Source: Ganoderma boninense (lineage: Eukaryota > Basidiomycota > Agaricomycetes > Polyporales > Polyporaceae). From it: 64,000 bases of DNA. Position 1 is the stretch's first letter. Each line of letters begins with the position of its first letter. This document shows, in pieces, positions 1-10,295 of this stretch. The stretch covers positions 62,001-126,000 of the forward strand of contig CM035311.1 in NCBI GenBank assembly GCA_002900995.3, given 5' to 3'. The translations under genes were made by a program, and so were the position numbers. The notes beneath the pieces were generated by a model, which did no database searches, had not been told where the DNA came from, and saw nothing but the letters and a program-made list of their open reading frames with translations.

Positions 1-105
1 CACTGTAACAGCAGCGAGGGGCGCGGGGACGGCTTCTGCTCCAGGGGCGGCGAGGAGGGCGAGGAGGACGGAGAGGGAGAGGGCGAGGTACACGATGCGG
101 TTCAT
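1..105 (-). CDS. CAP/PR-1-like secreted protein, N-terminal part (cut by window edge)
   Basis: On the minus strand, an ATG at 105 opens a 35-codon frame that runs off the left edge. It starts MNRIVYLALSLSVLLALLAA, a classic signal peptide (short basic start, hydrophobic core, small residues before the cut). The first residues match the CAP gene at 31402 almost exactly, so I infer that this is the first exon of a paralogous CAP (PR-1/Pry) secreted protein. Such proteins bind sterols or lipids outside the cell. The CAP domain itself lies outside the window. The DNA upstream (106 to about 2130) is also shared, in inverted orientation, with the DNA upstream of the 31402 gene. Confidence 0.8.
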   Translation of the reverse strand, partial: MNRIVYLALSLSVLLALLAAPGAEAVPAPLAAVTV

Positions 106-2130
106 GGTTGTCGTTGTCGTCGGAGAAGTTTAAAGGGAATGTCAGAAGGTAAATGCCGTGCGCAGCACAGGCGAAGAAAGATCAGGAACAGAAGGGGAAG
201 AGACGAAGGAGAGGAGAAAAAGCACGATGTGGGGCACCCGGCACGGGGAATCCAGGAAGGCGCGAGGGTGCTTAAGTACATTCCTCGCGCGGGGGCGGCG
301 ATGCGTATGGATAGGTTTCAGCAGTTCTAGCGGTCTGGCTGTATCGCGCACGAGGTAGGTATCAGCGCGTCGGATCCCAGTTTCGCACCCAGATCTTGAT
401 ATTCACGAGCCGCGCGATGCGCGAATCAGGCACAGTACTTACTCCTCCCACTTGGAAGTTAACCATCCCTCGCGGACCTTCGTCTATGGTCAGCGCTTGA
501 TATGCGGTTACGTTTGGAGGACACTGACCATGGGCAGGAGAGTTCGACTGGAGTTCTGAAGCTGAAGTTGAATGGAAAGACGATCGACAGCTACGGGGGC
601 CTGCAGCGCTAGCAAGCCGCATGTTTAGCGTTGGACCCACCGGGGTGAAACGTGGGGCTCCGAGTTTGGGGCGCGGAGGGGCACTGACGGTCCCGGCGCC
701 CGAGCGAACGGTACTTACAAGTATACGGGTAACGGATGCGCCGAGCGCACGAGGCTGGAGTCTTGGGCTGGCATTGCCAGTGATGGCGCCACGCGCTAGC
801 GTTTGATACCGATACCATTTCAGGTATGTTGTCTGAACCGGCTCCGCGCGGCGATGACACCGGGTCCTATACCCACCGGCGACGGCTCTCTCTCCAAAAG
901 TGGGGGCTCCGCCTGACCACTGCTTCCGCTCGAACCTCGGGGCACAGATGATAGCCATTTGCACTGGAAACATTATGCCAAGAGGTTGAGGTCTGAGGCG
1001 ACGGTCGGTGCGCATCAGCGGACGCACAGTCGGGGCATGGGGAGTGTGGTGCTGGGATCACAGGGCGCACTGCTCGAGTGCACTCTCGTCGAGTCGCGAC
1101 ATCGTCGTCCTGGTCGCGCTGGCCCCAGCTCCACATCCGCGCTTAGCGAGGCGATCCTACGCAGGTCACTGTGATGCACCCCCATCAAATCCAAGTGCAC
1201 AGAACGTGGGTGGTGGAGAGGAGCGCGAGGTCGACTGGGGATATGGCGACCGCCTTCAACTTGGTGGACGTTTCAGGTGAAGTCTGAGCCTCTGCGGTCC
1301 ATTCGAGACAGATAATGCGATGCAGGAGGAGCCGAGCCGCTGCTGGCGCTCCGGACATTAATTCCGGCGGTGGCGGTTACGCTCCACTCGCGAGCAAGGC
1401 AACGTTTGGCTCTAGCACTCACCTGGGTACTAACCTCAACTTGCTGAGCGCTGGGCGACGAGTAGTACTCCGCTTGTCCGTCCTCTGCGTTTGGAGAATT
1501 TTCAATTCGCCCCGCCGTTGGTTGATATGCCCTTGCGGACAAATTACGAGCATGGCGAGGCACGCACGCAATGTTTACGCTCTAGCCCTCAAGTGAGCAC
1601 AGCAGAGAGGGAGCCCCCTCCTCAAGTATACGTACGTGTGTGTGCAGCACGAAGAGAAAGAGGTGCGGCCCGCGTTTGAGATTGAGTGCAGCGCTAAAGC
1701 TTATCCCTTGCGCCGGATGACGGCCGCCAGACCTGAAACCGCGCAAGCAAGCATTGCTAATTGCCAAGGTGCGCGCACCTTGTCGTCTAAACCATATTCA
1801 TGCTCGTCGGGTGTGGTGCTGAGAGGGAATCGAACGTCCAATGACCCGAAGCGCCAGCCGTGTAAGCATACAGTGGTCACCTCGCCGGCCAAGGCAGACG
1901 CGGGGGGCCCAAGGAGATGTAGCCTGACCCATGTGTTGTTCAACCCGCCGTTCCCAATGGCGTGACACCATGCTGGTGGCATCGGTCCGCCGAATCGACC
2001 ATAGGTTTGGTCTGGCACCTTGTATGAACCCTTGGTTTCGTCAACGTAGCTTGTGTCGCTCTGACCCCGGGCCGGGGGCGAAAGTCTATGCAGTGTCGTC
2101 GTCTCGCTTCGGCTCCTGGACTCGGCACGC
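1..2130. repeat. left arm of a large inverted duplication
   Basis: Reverse-complementing this stretch gives a sequence that aligns by eye, with indels, to about 29600-31500. Anchors include the CAP first exon, the leader just before it (GTGCCGGGTGCCCCACAT), a block reading GCAAGGCAACGTTTGGCTCTA, the motif GGTGCGCGCACC (1769-1780 and 29950-29961), and a weaker stretch beyond. The copy probably continues past base 1. It holds no convincing gene other than the CAP exon. The frame GGGGY..LASKATFGSS is shared by both copies but broken here by a frameshift. Boundaries are approximate. Confidence 0.75.
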
Positions 2131-3940
2131 AAAGCTCTGGCTCCCAAGTCAGCGCAGACAGAGCGGAAATCCGCAAGCCCTCCACAAATATATACGCACT
2201 TACGCACTGCTAACGGATACGGGACGCGTTCGGAGCTGCGCGCAGTGTTCAACTTCAGACTTGCGCTGGTTCAGGCTTGCACTGGGCGGGGGGGGCAGCA
2301 GCCAGACCTGAAACGGCGTCACTCAGGCTGCAGTAAGCAATGTCAGCCCTTCCTGGGCTATTTAAAATGTGCGCGGGGTGGGACTGACAACGGGGAAGGA
2401 CTCACGGATTCCGAGTCCTTGAGAGCCTAGCCCTCCTGGCGCGGTTGGCCCATGGGGAAGCCCGGGCCAATGAAGCTTTCCTCAATACCCGTCGGGGAAT
2501 CCTGGGCATGGGAGCGTAAGAGTACTGAGTGTTAAGCGAAGTGGTTGCATGGTGGGAGACGTGAAAGCGGAGGAGGGTTGGGAAGAGCAGCTAGAAAGGG
2601 CGGGGAAGCCTACCCGGGTCCGGTTGGAATGAAGGGACAGACGAGGGCGAGCGCCGACGTGGAGGACCATCAAGTAGACGACAATAGATACGACAGTATA
2701 TAGCAGAGCAAGCTTAGCCAGAAGCACTGAGCAGAGGACAAGGGCGGAGGCAGCGAGCAGAGGACAACTCGGAGTCGGAGAAGACCTGCGAGGTGTGAGT
2801 AGCGCCCAATGTCACGGTCACGACCACGTGGACGTTCCTGATCGCGCGAGCCTGAGGGAAGTTTCAAGGGGCCATGGCCACCTGCTGGGAAGTTGACGAC
2901 GGACGGTGAATCCCGCGTCTTCTCTGGCACTAGGCTAGTACTCGACGGCCTGTCTCTCCTGCAACCCTTGTTTCCCGGCCATCCAAGATCCTCTCTCCTC
3001 TCCTTCCTCGGCGGTCACGGTGGCCCTCCGGCGGCGACTCCTCGGACGATCCGCGTCGTCAAAGCCAGTCCCCTGCTTTCAGCCGACACTCTCTCTTGGA
3101 AGATGAGGTTACTCACTATCCGCACACACTTCCACTCGCTCTATCTAGGCTATAGGAGGACGTGCCCTCGCGCCCTTTCCGCTTCCGCTCAGAGTAAGAG
3201 AGGAGGCTATGGTGACATATGAAACTCGACGAAGCCGTTCCTCCCACCTGCCATCAGGAGAGCCGGCGTTCAATTTGCGGGAACAATCCATGTAAGTAAG
3301 TGCGGATTCGCAAAACATGTGCAGTATCACCTGGACCGAGTGAAATCCACTGCAACGACCCCTCTCGAGCTGCCAAGGAGATGCCCCTCCCTCCTAGTCC
3401 AACGTCGTCTACATCCAGTTTCCACGAGGACGTAGTGTCACCACGACAACCACCATATTTCGGTCACACCAAGTTCGGATAATGCTTGCATGATTGCACG
3501 AGGTACACCGCACCCATCAGCGCGTCCCGCTGTACGCGTGCTTCTACTTTGGAGGCACTCGTACAGTCGTACGCCCTGAACCTCTCGCTGAACACGCAAT
3601 ACCCGACCGGCCTATCTCCTGAACGCTTCCGTCATTTTCTCCTCATATTCAGTACAGGTTTCACGTCCACGTCGCATCCTCTAGTGCCGCCAGTCTAGAA
3701 GGGAGGGAGCGGCTCAGGCGCCCCACGTCCCGTACGCGCACTCGTCAATGTCCCCCATCGGAACTGACGCATCAATATTTGGCTTCCACCTTCCGCATCG
3801 TATTCTGAACCCGCACTCCTCGCGTCCCAGCGTTTCATCCCTCGCCAAGCTCCTACATAAGCCCCCCCCCTCCTCTACCTCTACCTCTGCCTTGCGCACT
3901 TCACTGGCAGGCTCAAGCCTCATCCGAGTCGACCCTAACG
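2131..3940. other. intergenic, no gene seen
   Basis: I see no coding exon series, RNA gene or clear transposon ends in this stretch. The last 100 bases are the promoter and leader of the CAP gene at 3941. A segment near 2288-2330 weakly repeats the 'CAGACCTGAAAC' block found at 1729, suggesting a small duplicated piece at the edge of the inverted repeat. Confidence 0.4.
3854..3861 (+). promoter_or_regulatory. TATA-like box of CAP gene 3941
   Basis: TACATAAG lies about 80 bp upstream of the ATG, followed by a pyrimidine-rich leader. The CAP gene at 6447 has TACATAAC at the same distance, so the placement is shared by paralogs. This is a match by eye only. Confidence 0.45.
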
Positions 3941-4839
3941 ATGGCCCTCCTCGCCACCCTCCTGCTTGCGCTCCCGCTCCTGCTCTCCAGCCTCCTCGCC
4001 ACCGCGCAGCCCGGGTCGGACATCGACCAGTACCTCCGGGCGCACAACGACTTCCGCGAGCTGCACGGCGCGATGCCCCTCGCGTGGAGCATGACCCTCG
4101 CCAACGCCGCGCAGACCTGGGTCGACCGCTGCCAGTACAGGCACTCTTTCGGCGCTGTCGGCAACTACGGCGGTACGTCCTTTCGCCCCCGTCGCCATCC
4201 CCGTCCTCCGTGGTCTCCGTCTGTGTGCCCTTGAGCCGCGACGACGCAACGACCGGCTAACGCCGCGGGACGCGCTCGCTTTACAGAGAACCTCGCCGTG
4301 GGCACGGGGGACTACACCATCGAGGACGCCATCCAGAGCTGGACCGACCAGTCCTGTGAGCCCCCACCCCTTCTCCCTCTCCCTCTTGCTCGTGCTCTCC
4401 GCTGACCATCACCACCGTTCGCTCCCCGCACACAGCGCAATACGATCCGAGGAACCCGCAGGGCTCGGGCTTCACGCAGGTCGTGTGGAAGAACACGCGC
4501 GAGGTCGGCTGCGCCGTCAAGGAGTGCTGGGGCTTCTTCCCCCCGCGGCTCGGCGTGCGTTCTCTTTCCCCCTTCCCCCTTCCCCCCTTCCCTTCTCTTC
4601 ACCGTATGCGTTTCCGGATGCTGACCCCACATCCCTGTTCCCTCACGCCTCCGACGCAACACGCGCAGCCGGCGCGCTTCTACGCCTGCGAATACTCCCC
4701 GCCGGGGAACCGCGATGGCGAGTACCCGTGCGTGTCGTGTCCTCTTCTGCTGTCTTTGCCGGAACCTCGACAGCTGAAGCTCATGGCTCTTTTTTTTTAC
4801 CTTGCGCTTTCGCTGGGCAGGCGGAACGTCCAGCCCTGA
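3941..4839 (+). CDS. CAP/PR-1-like secreted protein A
   Basis: Five exons: 3941-4172, 4287-4355, 4436-4554, 4669-4727 and 4821-4839, giving 165 residues. All introns are GT-AG and phases agree. An N-terminal signal peptide (about residues 1-22) leads straight into a CAP domain: AHNDFRELHG, HSFGAVGNYGENLA, a FTQVVWKNT block, paired cysteines in VGCAVKEC and the FYACEY signature, ending RNVQP. Fungal CAP/Pry proteins are secreted and can bind sterols. The usual His in the 'HFTQVVW' block is Gly here (GSGFTQVVW), unlike the three paralogs, so one of the conserved cavity residues is lost. The same exon pattern is found in the genes at 6447, 8899 and 31402. Confidence 0.92.
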
Positions 4840-6446
4840 GCGGCGCTGGCAGTCAGGCTGTCGCGATACCGAGGCGGCGGCGGCACTGGCAGCCTTGAGG
4901 TGGTGGCGAGCCCTTCGACTCGAAGTCCGAGGGGGGGGGGCGGGGGACTTTTCGGTGAAGTTGTTTTTCGTTCTTCCAGGACAATGTGTTTGGAGGTTCC
5001 TTTTCGGAGTTCGCTTGACGGACGCCGTCTGCTACGCCCGGCGCCGGTAACACGCAACACTACTAGTAAATACACTGTCGCGTCTCGTTTTCGCCTTGCT
5101 TTTATGTATACAGTGGGCTTACATCATGTAACTGTAACTGAAACAGTAACCTGAGTGTCGCCTGTATGCGCATCGAGCGGATGGCGTTGGCGCCGAAACG
5201 GACGCGTCTGCCCAGTGCCAAGCGCATCTGGCGGGAAAGACTCGGCGAGGGCGCTTCTACTTCCATTTCGGGTAAGCCGACGACTCGGAATGACATCCGA
5301 GTGGCGTTGAGTAACGCTCCTGCCTCTTTCTCTCTCTCTCTTTTCCGAGTCCAGGCACATTTCCTCCAACGGCGACTTGGGTGACTTGTTGGAACATGGA
5401 TTTTGGCAAGCAAGCGCTTGCTTACCGGGAGTTTCCGATGTACGACACGGCGCGAGTTTTGTAGTTCATCCGTTTCAAGTTGCCTCTGGTAGTACCGCGA
5501 CGCCGGACAACCGGAAATCTACTCGCTTTCGCTGTCTTGCTCGACCTCCGACGGTTTTTTCCAACATGACTGTACGCTCGTATACCGGTCGTCTACTGGG
5601 AAACCGACACCTCGCATACTCATGCTAGCTGGAACAGTCATCGGGACGTCAGTGCGGCGGCGCCTGTACTAGTAGGGACTTGCAACTGTGTCTCACGGTC
5701 TAGATCGGGCTGGCATCAGCTCGATAGCTCCAAGTCTGAGTCTATGTTGATCCTAGTACATCCTCGGCATGCGTTACGATGTATGTCGCACCCTTCCCTG
5801 AAGCTTCTGACCTATGCGATAGGCTCGTTTTGTCGCAGACGCGGGACAAAAGTTACTTAGCAACGCCCACGAGCGTGGTAGCAATGGCCCGCGACTAGAC
5901 CTTCGAACGGAACGAGCTCGGTGGATCCCCAGTGATCCCAGCGCATGCCTGCATGCGACAACCGTATGCATCCTCGTGCATACCGAGAGCGTTAACCTTG
6001 CATCGTATGGTACATGCTCACGGCCAGTGGTCATTTGGGCTCTCTGTTCAACGGATTGCTCTTTCGTAACATTTTGGTATGTTCTCGTCTTGCCCTCGCC
6101 CCAGTCTCTGTTCGATCTCACCTCCCACTGTGCGCAACATCTATCACTGCAGACGTTGAATGGCTCCCTCCGAACTCGGAAGGTGGCTAACGCGTCCCAT
6201 CATCAATTCTTGCCCTCGATTGATACCCATATGCATGTGTCGGGTCTGGAAGGGCAAGCGAAATGCTGATCCGTCGGTACTACTTAGTCCGCGCACCACA
6301 CCGCTGCACAAACCGTATCCACGCGTACGCATGGCAGCCCTCCGCAGCTAAACCCCCGTCCTACATAACCTATTTCCTTCCGTCGCCACTCCCAGACTTC
6401 AAACTCCCCCCTCCCACAGACCATCTCGCGCCCCGACCACTCGCCG
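4840..6446. other. intergenic with a dispersed repeat
   Basis: No gene recognised. About 5385-5560 resembles 34785-34975: both have GGAACAxGGATTT, then a GGCAAGCxAGCGCTTGCT core, a CCGGGA block, and further on CGCTTTxCGCTG followed by CGACCTCxGAC. At 5406-5421 the core AAGCAAGCGCTTGCTT is a perfect 16-bp palindrome. The end of the region holds the promoter of the CAP gene at 6447. Confidence 0.4.
6361..6368 (+). promoter_or_regulatory. TATA-like box of CAP gene 6447
   Basis: CTACATAACC lies about 80 bp before the ATG, at the same spacing as TACATAAG before the paralog at 3941. No other element was recognised. Confidence 0.4.
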
Positions 6447-7374
6447 ATGAGCCGCCTCGCGCACCTCTTCCTCTCCCTTCCCCTTGCGCTCGCGCTCCTC
6501 GCCGGGACCGCCGATGCGACCTCCCCGTCGGACATCTCCGCGTACCTCTCCGCGCACAACACCGTCCGCGAGCAGCACGGCGCGGCGGACCTGACGTGGG
6601 ACGACGCCCTCGCCTCCGCCGCGCAGACGTGGGTCAACAAGTGCGTCTTCGAGCACTCGGGCGGGTCCCTCGGGCCCTACGGCGGTACGCCGCGTTCTGC
6701 CTCTCCATCATCCCAACACGGTTGCGTTGACGTCTGGACGCGTTGACGCGCATACACCTATACCTTGCAGAGAACCTCGCGGCGGGCACTGGGGACGGCT
6801 ACGACATCGCGGCCGCCATCAAGTCGTGGACGGACGAAGCCTGTGAGTGCCAGTACTCGTGCATCACGCCCGGTTGCTGTTGCGGCTGCGGGGCGGACCC
6901 TACTATCGCTGACCATACATAACCGTGACGCACACGCGAACAGCCCAGTACGACCCCCAGAACCCGCAGCCGTCGCACTTCACGCAGGTCGTCTGGAAGG
7001 CGACGAAGCAGGTCGGCTGCGCCGTCGCCGACTGCTCGGGCATCTTCCCGCCCGAATACGGCGTGAGTACCGAGTCCTCAGGCTGTCGATTGGTTATGTT
7101 CATTAGGCTGACTTTTTGTTTCCATCACACCGACCCGACGCTGACACCGTTGGCTTTGCCCGTCTGCGTGCATCGACGTCGACGCCGGCGCTGTGTTGCA
7201 GATCGCCCACTTCTATGCGTGCGAGTACTACCCGGCGGGCAACGTCATTGGGGAGTTCCCGTACGTCGCTCATCTGGATATGTGCAGCGGACAAGCCTGA
7301 GTTGTCTGCTGACTCCATGCTGAGCGCTGACGCCTTGCTGTCTCTCGTTGAACAGGCAGAACGTCCAGGTGTGA
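6447..7374 (+). CDS. CAP/PR-1-like secreted protein B
   Basis: Five exons: 6447-6684, 6771-6842, 6944-7062, 7202-7260 and 7356-7374, giving 168 residues. The start MSRLAHLFLSLPLALALLAG is a signal peptide ending near ADA. The CAP domain follows: AHNTVREQHG, the HSGG block, ENLAAGTGDGY, HFTQVVWKAT, VGCAVADC and FYACEYYPAG, with the QNVQV tail. The His of HSGG, the Glu of ENLA and the His of HFTQ, which line the CAP cavity, are all present. Predicted role: secreted lipid- or sterol-binding CAP protein. It faces the gene at 8899 tail to tail and is its closest relative in the window (GTGDGYxIAAAIKSWTDE is shared). Confidence 0.93.
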
Positions 7375-8045
7375 GAAGTGGCGTAGTATGTACTATTATC
7401 TCCGGAGATCACTACTGCTATTCAGATTTCGCCGACGACACGGAGCAGTCGACGTTCGACATCAATCCAGTAGTGGGAGAAAGTCCAGACATTCCTGCTT
7501 GCTTTCCCCTTTTTGTGGCAGTATACTGTGCAACGGAGGCGAGGCACATCGCGTTGAATAGTCGATATAATATACTACCACTTCAGGGTCTTCGTGGCCT
7601 GGTTCGTAACGGTCTAGAACACGATTCGAAACGGCGCTCTCAAAGCATACAGCTACCTTCCAACATGCCTTTTCGAAGTCAAGCGGTTGTTTCCAACAGA
7701 ATACCATCTTCGCCTGTGACGAAAAGTCACGGACGAGCGATTAGTGAACGTCGATGCGGGGTTCAAGACACAGCTTGGCGCCTTCTCGATTGCCAGTGGC
7801 CTTCCCTTCGGCGTGACACCCCCCGAGGCTCGGGGCTCCCGCACACAGATACTGCTGCAATAGTGGTTTGTTGAAATCATACAAAATTTCTGTGGTACAA
7901 CTATTTTCGCGCGAAGACTCTTTGGATGGGAGCAGTAGATGTCAGCAACTAGATAGCAGACACCCTGCCTCGACAGGGGTTCGTTGCCATTTTTGCGTTG
8001 TTGGAGATACCAGTGCCAGCGATAGTCTCATAGATCACTTATCGC
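7375..8045. other. region between two convergent CAP genes
   Basis: About 670 bp between tail-to-tail genes. It presumably holds both 3' UTRs. An open frame from 7116 to 7874 crosses it, but only its early part overlaps coding exons of gene B and its composition is not protein-like. I see no other feature. Confidence 0.4.
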
Positions 8046-8899
8046 TTAGGCCTGGACGTTCTGCCTGAATAGAACAGCCAAGTCAGTTCCGAGTGCAAGA
8101 GCGGCCGGCGAAGCGACAGTGCAACGTACGGGAACTGGCCGAGGACGTTGCCGGCGGGCGAATACTCGCACGCGTAGAATTTCGCAGTCTGTCCGGAGCG
8201 TCAGCAAAGAGTCTCGAAGGCACTGTGGGCGAGGGTGCAGGGGTGAACTCACGCCGAACTTGGGGTCGAAGATGCCGGTGCAGCCGTCCTTGACCGCGCA
8301 GCCGACCTGCTTCGTCGCCTTCCAGACGACCTGCGTGAAGTGCGACGGCTGCGGGTTCTGCGGGTCGTACTGGGCTGTTCATGTTCGCGTCGCGGTAAGG
8401 GCAGGGCACACCCACACGCGTATCGGGCCACGGTCGTAAAGATAGTATTAGTGGTCAGTGAATCGTGCATTGCTGGCGCAAGCGCGAGTGCCGACACTCA
8501 CAGACTTCGTCCGTCCACGACTTGACGGCGGCCGCAATGCCATATCCGTCCCCGGTGCCCGCCGCGAGGTTCTCTGGAGGGTATATGCGTGTCAGTGCAT
8601 CATCCCTGCGTGAGCGCAGCGTAGAATGAGGAAGAGGAAGAGCGCGCCGACGTACCACCGTAGGGCCCGAGGGATCCGCCGGAGTGCTTGAAGACGCACT
8701 TGTTGACCCAAGACTGGGCGGCACTCGCGAGGGTCTCGTTCCAGGTGAGCGGCGCGGCGCCGTGCTGAGCGCGGACGCTGTTGTGCGCGTTGAGGTATGC
8801 GGTGATGTCGGGCTGAGAGGTGGCGTCGACTCCCGCCGTGAAGATAGTCGAGGCGACAAGGAGAGGGAATGCGAGCAAGGTGTAAGCGAGGCGGGTCAT
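8046..8899 (-). CDS. CAP/PR-1-like secreted protein C
   Basis: Five exons on the minus strand: 8899-8656, 8573-8502, 8374-8253, 8188-8130 and 8064-8046, giving 171 residues. The signal peptide starts MTRLAYTLLAFPLLVASTIF. CAP motifs are AHNSVRAQHG, HSGGSLGPYG, ENLAAGTGDGY, HFTQVVWKAT, VGCAV, FYACEYSPAG and the tail QNVQA. Exon 3 is one codon longer than in the paralogs. A TATA-like CTACAAAAGG lies about 95 bp upstream (near 8990 on the plus strand). Convergent with gene B, from which it probably arose by local inverted duplication. Confidence 0.93.
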
Positions 8900-10295
8900 C
8901 GTCGGAAGACTGGTGTGATGTGTGAAGGCGAAAGGTACAGTGGATGTGGGGAATGAGGCGTTTGAAGGTTGTGTTACGAAGGAGGAGCCTTTTGTAGGAT
9001 GTGGGTTGTTTATGGGGCGCTCTGACGCAGGCAGAGTGATCCTGGGCTGTGGCACAGATGTTCAGAGTTGGCGCGTTAGTGCCGGTTCTAGGCATTGTAT
9101 AGACGGGAATACTGGGTTTAGTGTGCGCCTTAACCACCGGTTCTCGTTTAGAGTTGGCAGCCCCACACCGAGTGGCGTAAAGGCTCGGAGTGCGCAGAGG
9201 AGTTGAAACTCTTGCGGAGCTTCTGGGCATCATGATCGAAGCATAATAGAAGCGTACGGAGATGGAGCAGGTCGCTGATTTGGAGTTCAGTGCCGTAGTT
9301 CTTGGTAGTCGGGAGGAGTCGCTCGCCACACACTACACCGGTTACTGGTAGGATCAGGCGCTCCGAAGTGTGCCCCCGGCACGGAGCGCACGCACGGATG
9401 CGGTGGAGCTCTTGCAAAGGTTATTCGAGTTGGTCATGAAGAGAGGAGACTTTGGACTATCTGTCGCATGACGTAATGTTGACTGAGTAAAACGATAATC
9501 ACGAAGTCCTGAGAGGTCTGAGGAAAAGGGCGAGCGACACTTTGGATGGCATAGTCTGCAGGCGCCGTTAGGACATGTCCCTAGGAATAAGGCAAAGAAT
9601 GCACGAATACCAGAGAGCTGGACTCACTTCAAGGTTTTCCGCACTTTAATGTGTGGAGATGGCATATGGGAAGTCCGGTTCATCACGCTTCTAGTTCCGT
9701 CCTCCACTCCGATACCTCCGCTCTTCTCGGTGGGAGTATTCCTCTGGGCTTGATGGAGCGAGAGAGCTAGATGATGTGACTGAATATGGTGAGTACCACG
9801 CCGTGTTGGAGGGGTCCGACAGCTTCTACCGGTGGGCAGAGTTTTAATCAAGAGTCTAGAAGATTCGGAGCGCGGCCGGCGGAAGGTGTCGTTGACTCAA
9901 CTCTCACTGATGCGCGCGTGAATGCGACGGTAGAAGAGAGAGAATTTGTCGATGCCAGATGACCTGACTGCGCGGCTCGCGGTCGGAGGCAACGTTCTTA
10001 CTTGAATTTGGCACGCATTCAAGGAGTCATGCGTGCCACTGGACGACACGCTGCCGTCCTTTAGGGTACCACGGCACTGATAATTCTAGTGATAGCACTT
10101 ACGCGCGATTATATCTACACCCCACTGCTCGGCCATTGTCTCATCGTGGGTCGGACACAGGTGATATTCGCAAGGGGCAGCACTGGTCGGAGCAGCAGGG
10201 CTATGAGCGTGTAGTCGAATGCATCCCTCTAACGCTGCGCCGTAAAAACTGATGGAGGCTGAACAAGGCACGTCAGGCTTTGAGTCTGTGTACGG
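8900..10295. other. intergenic, no convincing gene
   Basis: Holds the promoter of CAP gene C (first about 120 bp) and the 3' side of the MYND gene. On the minus strand, 9417-9150 reads as a short frame with leucine-rich text (ISDLLHLRTLLLC) that could be a scrap of an F-box or LRR-like gene. I could not extend it by splicing, so it is not called. Confidence 0.35.

Noticed and set aside
1801..1850. possible tRNA T-arm (GTTCGATTCCC on the minus strand)
   Set aside because: The flanking stem does not pair and no A box is in place.
1701..2252. 183-codon minus-strand frame
   Set aside because: The inverted copy at about 29.6-30.0 kb does not keep the frame, so it is not under coding constraint.
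8592..9329. 245-codon minus-strand frame over CAP gene C
   Set aside because: It is an out-of-frame reading across the promoter and first exon of CAP gene C.
9148..9417. F-box/LRR-like scrap on the minus strand
   Set aside because: One short frame with a leucine-rich phrase; no neighbouring exons could be joined.
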